Positions 5,750 to 7,914 of a stretch of 7,914 nt of DNA are shown piece after piece (position 1 is the first letter of the stretch; every line of letters begins with the position of its first letter). A program made the translations under genes and the position numbers. The DNA is from Methanoregulaceae archaeon. GTDB lineage: Archaea; Halobacteriota; Methanomicrobia; Methanomicrobiales; Methanospirillaceae. The notes under the pieces are model-generated. The model saw only the letters and a list, made by a program, of their open reading frames with translations, was not told the DNA's origin and searched no databases. The stretch spans positions 1-7,914 of the forward strand of contig DUGU01000344.1 of the NCBI GenBank assembly GCA_013331215.1, written 5' to 3'.

Positions 5750-5942
5750 ACCGGCAGGGTCGTCGGAAGGGGCTCATGCTCCCTGATTTATCATGGACTT
5801 GAACTCTTTTCACTAGGTCTCTCCAAACTCTCGGCTTTACATTGTTGAAACCTATCTCACCTCACTGTGAACAGAAAGGTATTCGGTGATTATTCGATCC
5901 GAAAGAGGATTTCAGTGAAGTAACCCCCTGTCGCGAATTTCG

Positions 5943-7914
5943 TCAAAGTCTAAACTGGTCCTTGAGGCTTCGAATCTGCTTCGCGCGTGCGGCATACCCG
6001 TGGCCTTCTGCGAGGGCGTACGCCTCATCGATCGCGCGGGACGCTTCCGCGCGGCGACCCTGTTGCGCGAGGATGAGCGCCTGGTTCTCAAGCGAGAGTG
6101 CAAGGTGCTCGACGTTTTCAAGGTCACGACAGATCTGTTCCTTTTCCTTATGGAGCGCCATTGAGCCGTCGGGGTCGCCGCGTGCATTGAGTATCACTGC
6201 CTGATTGCCAAGTGACACTTGCAGGCCGTCTTTGTTTCCGAGTTCGCGACAGATCTGATCCTGTTCCATATAGAGCGTCATGGCGCCGTCGAGATCATTG
6301 CGGGCACAGAGGATGTTCGCCTGATTGCCGAGGGATTTCTGTAGGCCGTCTTTGTTCCCGAGGTCTCGGCAGATTTGTTCCTCTTCCTTGTGAAGCGCCA
6401 TAGCGCCGTCGAGGTCGCCACGGATATAGCGGATCACCGCCTGGTTGCCGAGTGATATTTGGAGGCTATTGAGATTCCCGAGCTCACGGCAGATCCGTTC
6501 TTTTTCCTTATGGAGCACCATGGCGCTGTCGAGATCGCCGCGGGCCTGCAGGTTCAGCGCTTGATTGCCAAGGGACCGCTGCAAGAAGTCGACGTTCCCG
6601 AGGTCGCGGCAGAGCTGTTCCTGCTCCTTGAGAAGGCTTATTGCACCGTCGAGGTCGCCTTGGGCTTGTAGGATCAGCGCCTGATTCCCAAGGGATTTCT
6701 GAAGGCCGTCTTTGTTCCCGAGGTCGCGACAGATCCGTTCCTGTTCCTTGTGAAGCACCATGGCGTCTTCGAGGTCGCCGCGGGCTTGAAGGATCAGCGC
6801 CTGACCGCTGAGGGATTTCTGTAGGCCATCTTTGTTCCCGAGGTCGCGGTAACCATGTTCCAGGTGCCTGTAGATGACCATCGCACCGTCGAGATATCCT
6901 GTTGTTTTAAATAAAACCGTAATACAATACAAAACGAACTCTCCGTACCGGGACGGAGTCTCAATTACTGGGGCATATACCGTCTGGATGCGCAAGGGTG
7001 TCGATCGTTCAACAAACGACCAGACTTTTAAGAATTCTTCCAAGTTGTAACCACAAATCCCTTCAATATACCGAGGATCGCGCAGGACTCCCTCCAGGTC
7101 GCCGATCCGGCTTGTCTCAACGAGGTAGAACGGCAGAGAGTATAGGGCATAATCCGATACCTTTCCTTTCCTATCGCGGATCTCTCGAAGGCATGCATCT
7201 GCGAGCCGAGTATAGCCATCGGCCGGAAATACGGTAAACGGATTCCCCACCGGATCGTCCGTCAACCACTCGATGAGACTGTGGTGAAAGAGACGAACTC
7301 CATCCGTGTCCCGGGTCAGGAACTGTGAAGCGGCACGAAGTCCCCGGATGGCGGCGCGGGGATCGAGGCCAGACGCTGTGATCAGGAGGGGTTCCGGCAC
7401 TGGCATCCGCGTCACTGCAAGACAGCTGACCAGCGGTGCGACCTCCTGTTCGTATCGGGAGATATCGGCGAAACGTTTCCGAAACATCCTGTCATACAGC
7501 CCTCCAAGGGTGGGCGGGAGCCTCCCCAACTCGTCGGGCGTCAGACGGTATGCGGGGTCGAGATCGGTCAGCGCGTCAATGACGGTCCGTGCGTAGAGGA
7601 AGTTCCCGCCGGCGAGTTCATCAATCCGGTCAACGATCCCCGGGGGGCTGCCCAACTCCTCCGCCTCCACCCGACTGCGGATGTACTCGGCGACGTCCTC
7701 CCGATTTTCCGCCGACGAGGCCTTGAGAGGGTACTGCTGAATGCCTTTTCCCTTGAAACGGGAGGTAAGTTCCCGATCGGGGCGTGCGGTCGCGATCACC
7801 CTGAACCACGGCGGGAACCTATCGACTGATTCGATCAGGAAGTCGACCATTTTCGTTCCAGTCACGGCAGTTGCCTCGTCCAGCGCGTCGATAACGACGA
7901 TCCATGGATCCTCG
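5943..7914 (-). CDS. NACHT-type STAND NTPase with TPR repeats (N-terminus outside the window)
   Basis: The frame runs off the right edge; the GTG at 7865 is internal, since the reading continues upstream as EDPWIVVIDALDEATAV. 656 residues are visible. In order: Walker B WIVVIDALDE (residues 4-13 here), a sensor-like strand VIATARPD (39-46), GGNFLYA (101-107), the motif LPPTLGGLYDRMF (132-144), a winged-helix-like domain ending HHSLIEWLTDD (209-219), a helical linker, then seven 40-residue TPRs plus a capping helical unit (338-656). This is the standard STAND layout: ATP-driven oligomerisation switched by ligand sensing at the repeats. The Walker A loop and the N-terminal effector domain are missing because of the edge. 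Family members act in signalling and, as Avs-type proteins, in phage defence; the role here is inferred from architecture. It is convergent with the preceding gene. Confidence 0.85.
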   Translation of the reverse strand, partial: EDPWIVVIDALDEATAVTGTKMVDFLIESVDRFPPWFRVIATARPDRELTSRFKGKGIQQYPLKASSAENREDVAEYIRSRVEAEELGSPPGIVDRIDELAGGNFLYARTVIDALTDLDPAYRLTPDELGRLPPTLGGLYDRMFRKRFADISRYEQEVAPLVSCLAVTRMPVPEPLLITASGLDPRAAIRGLRAASQFLTRDTDGVRLFHHSLIEWLTDDPVGNPFTVFPADGYTRLADACLREIRDRKGKVSDYALYSLPFYLVETSRIGDLEGVLRDPRYIEGICGYNLEEFLKVWSFVERSTPLRIQTVYAPVIETPSRYGEFVLYCITVLFKTTGYLDGAMVIYRHLEHGYRDLGNKDGLQKSLSGQALILQARGDLEDAMVLHKEQERICRDLGNKDGLQKSLGNQALILQAQGDLDGAISLLKEQEQLCRDLGNVDFLQRSLGNQALNLQARGDLDSAMVLHKEKERICRELGNLNSLQISLGNQAVIRYIRGDLDGAMALHKEEEQICRDLGNKDGLQKSLGNQANILCARNDLDGAMTLYMEQDQICRELGNKDGLQVSLGNQAVILNARGDPDGSMALHKEKEQICRDLENVEHLALSLENQALILAQQGRRAEASRAIDEAYALAEGHGYAARAKQIRSLKDQFRL
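5946..6902 (-). repeat. tandem 120-nt TPR-coding repeats
   Basis: Seven units of exactly 120 nt (6783-6902, then in steps of 120 down to 6063-6182) plus a diverged 117-nt last unit (5946-6062). Each codes for a 40-residue TPR around the core GDLDGAM.LHKE..ICR[DE]LGN followed by KDGLQKSLGNQA. The first and last units are the most diverged. Units share long runs of identical bases including silent positions, for example around 6331-6366, 6691-6726 and 6811-6846. Confidence 0.9.

Noticed and set aside
1185..5891. Shared 11-mer ATTCGGTGATT at 1185-1195 and 5881-5891
   Set aside because: Several exact 11-mer matches are expected by chance in a window this size, and the contexts are unrelated.
5946..6902. 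Regular repeats resembling a CRISPR array
   Set aside because: The 120-nt units are contiguous, have no unique spacers and are a continuous TPR coding frame.
7863..7865. GTG as the start of the TPR protein
   Set aside because: The frame continues upstream through a perfect NACHT Walker B motif, so the gene starts beyond the window edge.

Overview
Organism. The window looks like GC-rich archaeal DNA, most likely from a methanogen of the Methanomicrobiales or a relative. This rests on a lipoprotein with an archaeal-style lipobox (VSAGC), a secreted NHL-propeller protein ending in a dockerin-type calcium-binding pair, a hypervariable-looking NACHT/TPR protein with very uniform 40-residue repeats, and AT-rich TATA-like boxes followed by purine-rich ribosome binding sites. 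The assignment is by family style only; no marker gene is present.

Layout. Positions 1-433: the tail of a possible upstream gene, coupled through a TGATG overlap to a DUF6573 gene. Positions 434-1244: about 800 bases of very GC-rich sequence with no convincing gene, holding the first copy (908-1002) of a structured repeat. Positions 1245-2576: a lipoprotein predicted to be a seven-unit beta-propeller. Positions 2577-2736: a short gap between convergent genes, holding the second repeat copy (2591-2680) and a U-tract terminator for the next gene. Positions 2737-4800 (minus): a large secreted protein with 12 NHL repeats and a C-terminal dockerin-like module. Positions 4801-5177: a divergent promoter region with a reduced third repeat copy (5035-5079). 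Positions 5178-5681: an unrecognised 167-residue protein. Positions 5682-5942: a convergent gap with a perfect 8-bp hairpin. Positions 5943-7914 (minus): the C-terminal 656 residues of a STAND NTPase (NACHT Walker B, sensor, winged helix, about 8 TPRs); its P-loop and N-terminal domain lie beyond the right edge.

How the parts relate. No metabolic operon is visible. The genes are separately promoted accessory genes: two exported beta-propeller proteins, a plasmid-type DUF6573 protein, an orphan small protein and a STAND ATPase of the architecture used in signalling and antiviral defence. The least expected signal is non-coding: a repeat of about 90 nt whose two full copies keep two hairpins by paired changes (a swapped base pair, and a stem two base pairs longer on both arms). 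Its copies sit in the same orientation in three successive intergenic regions.
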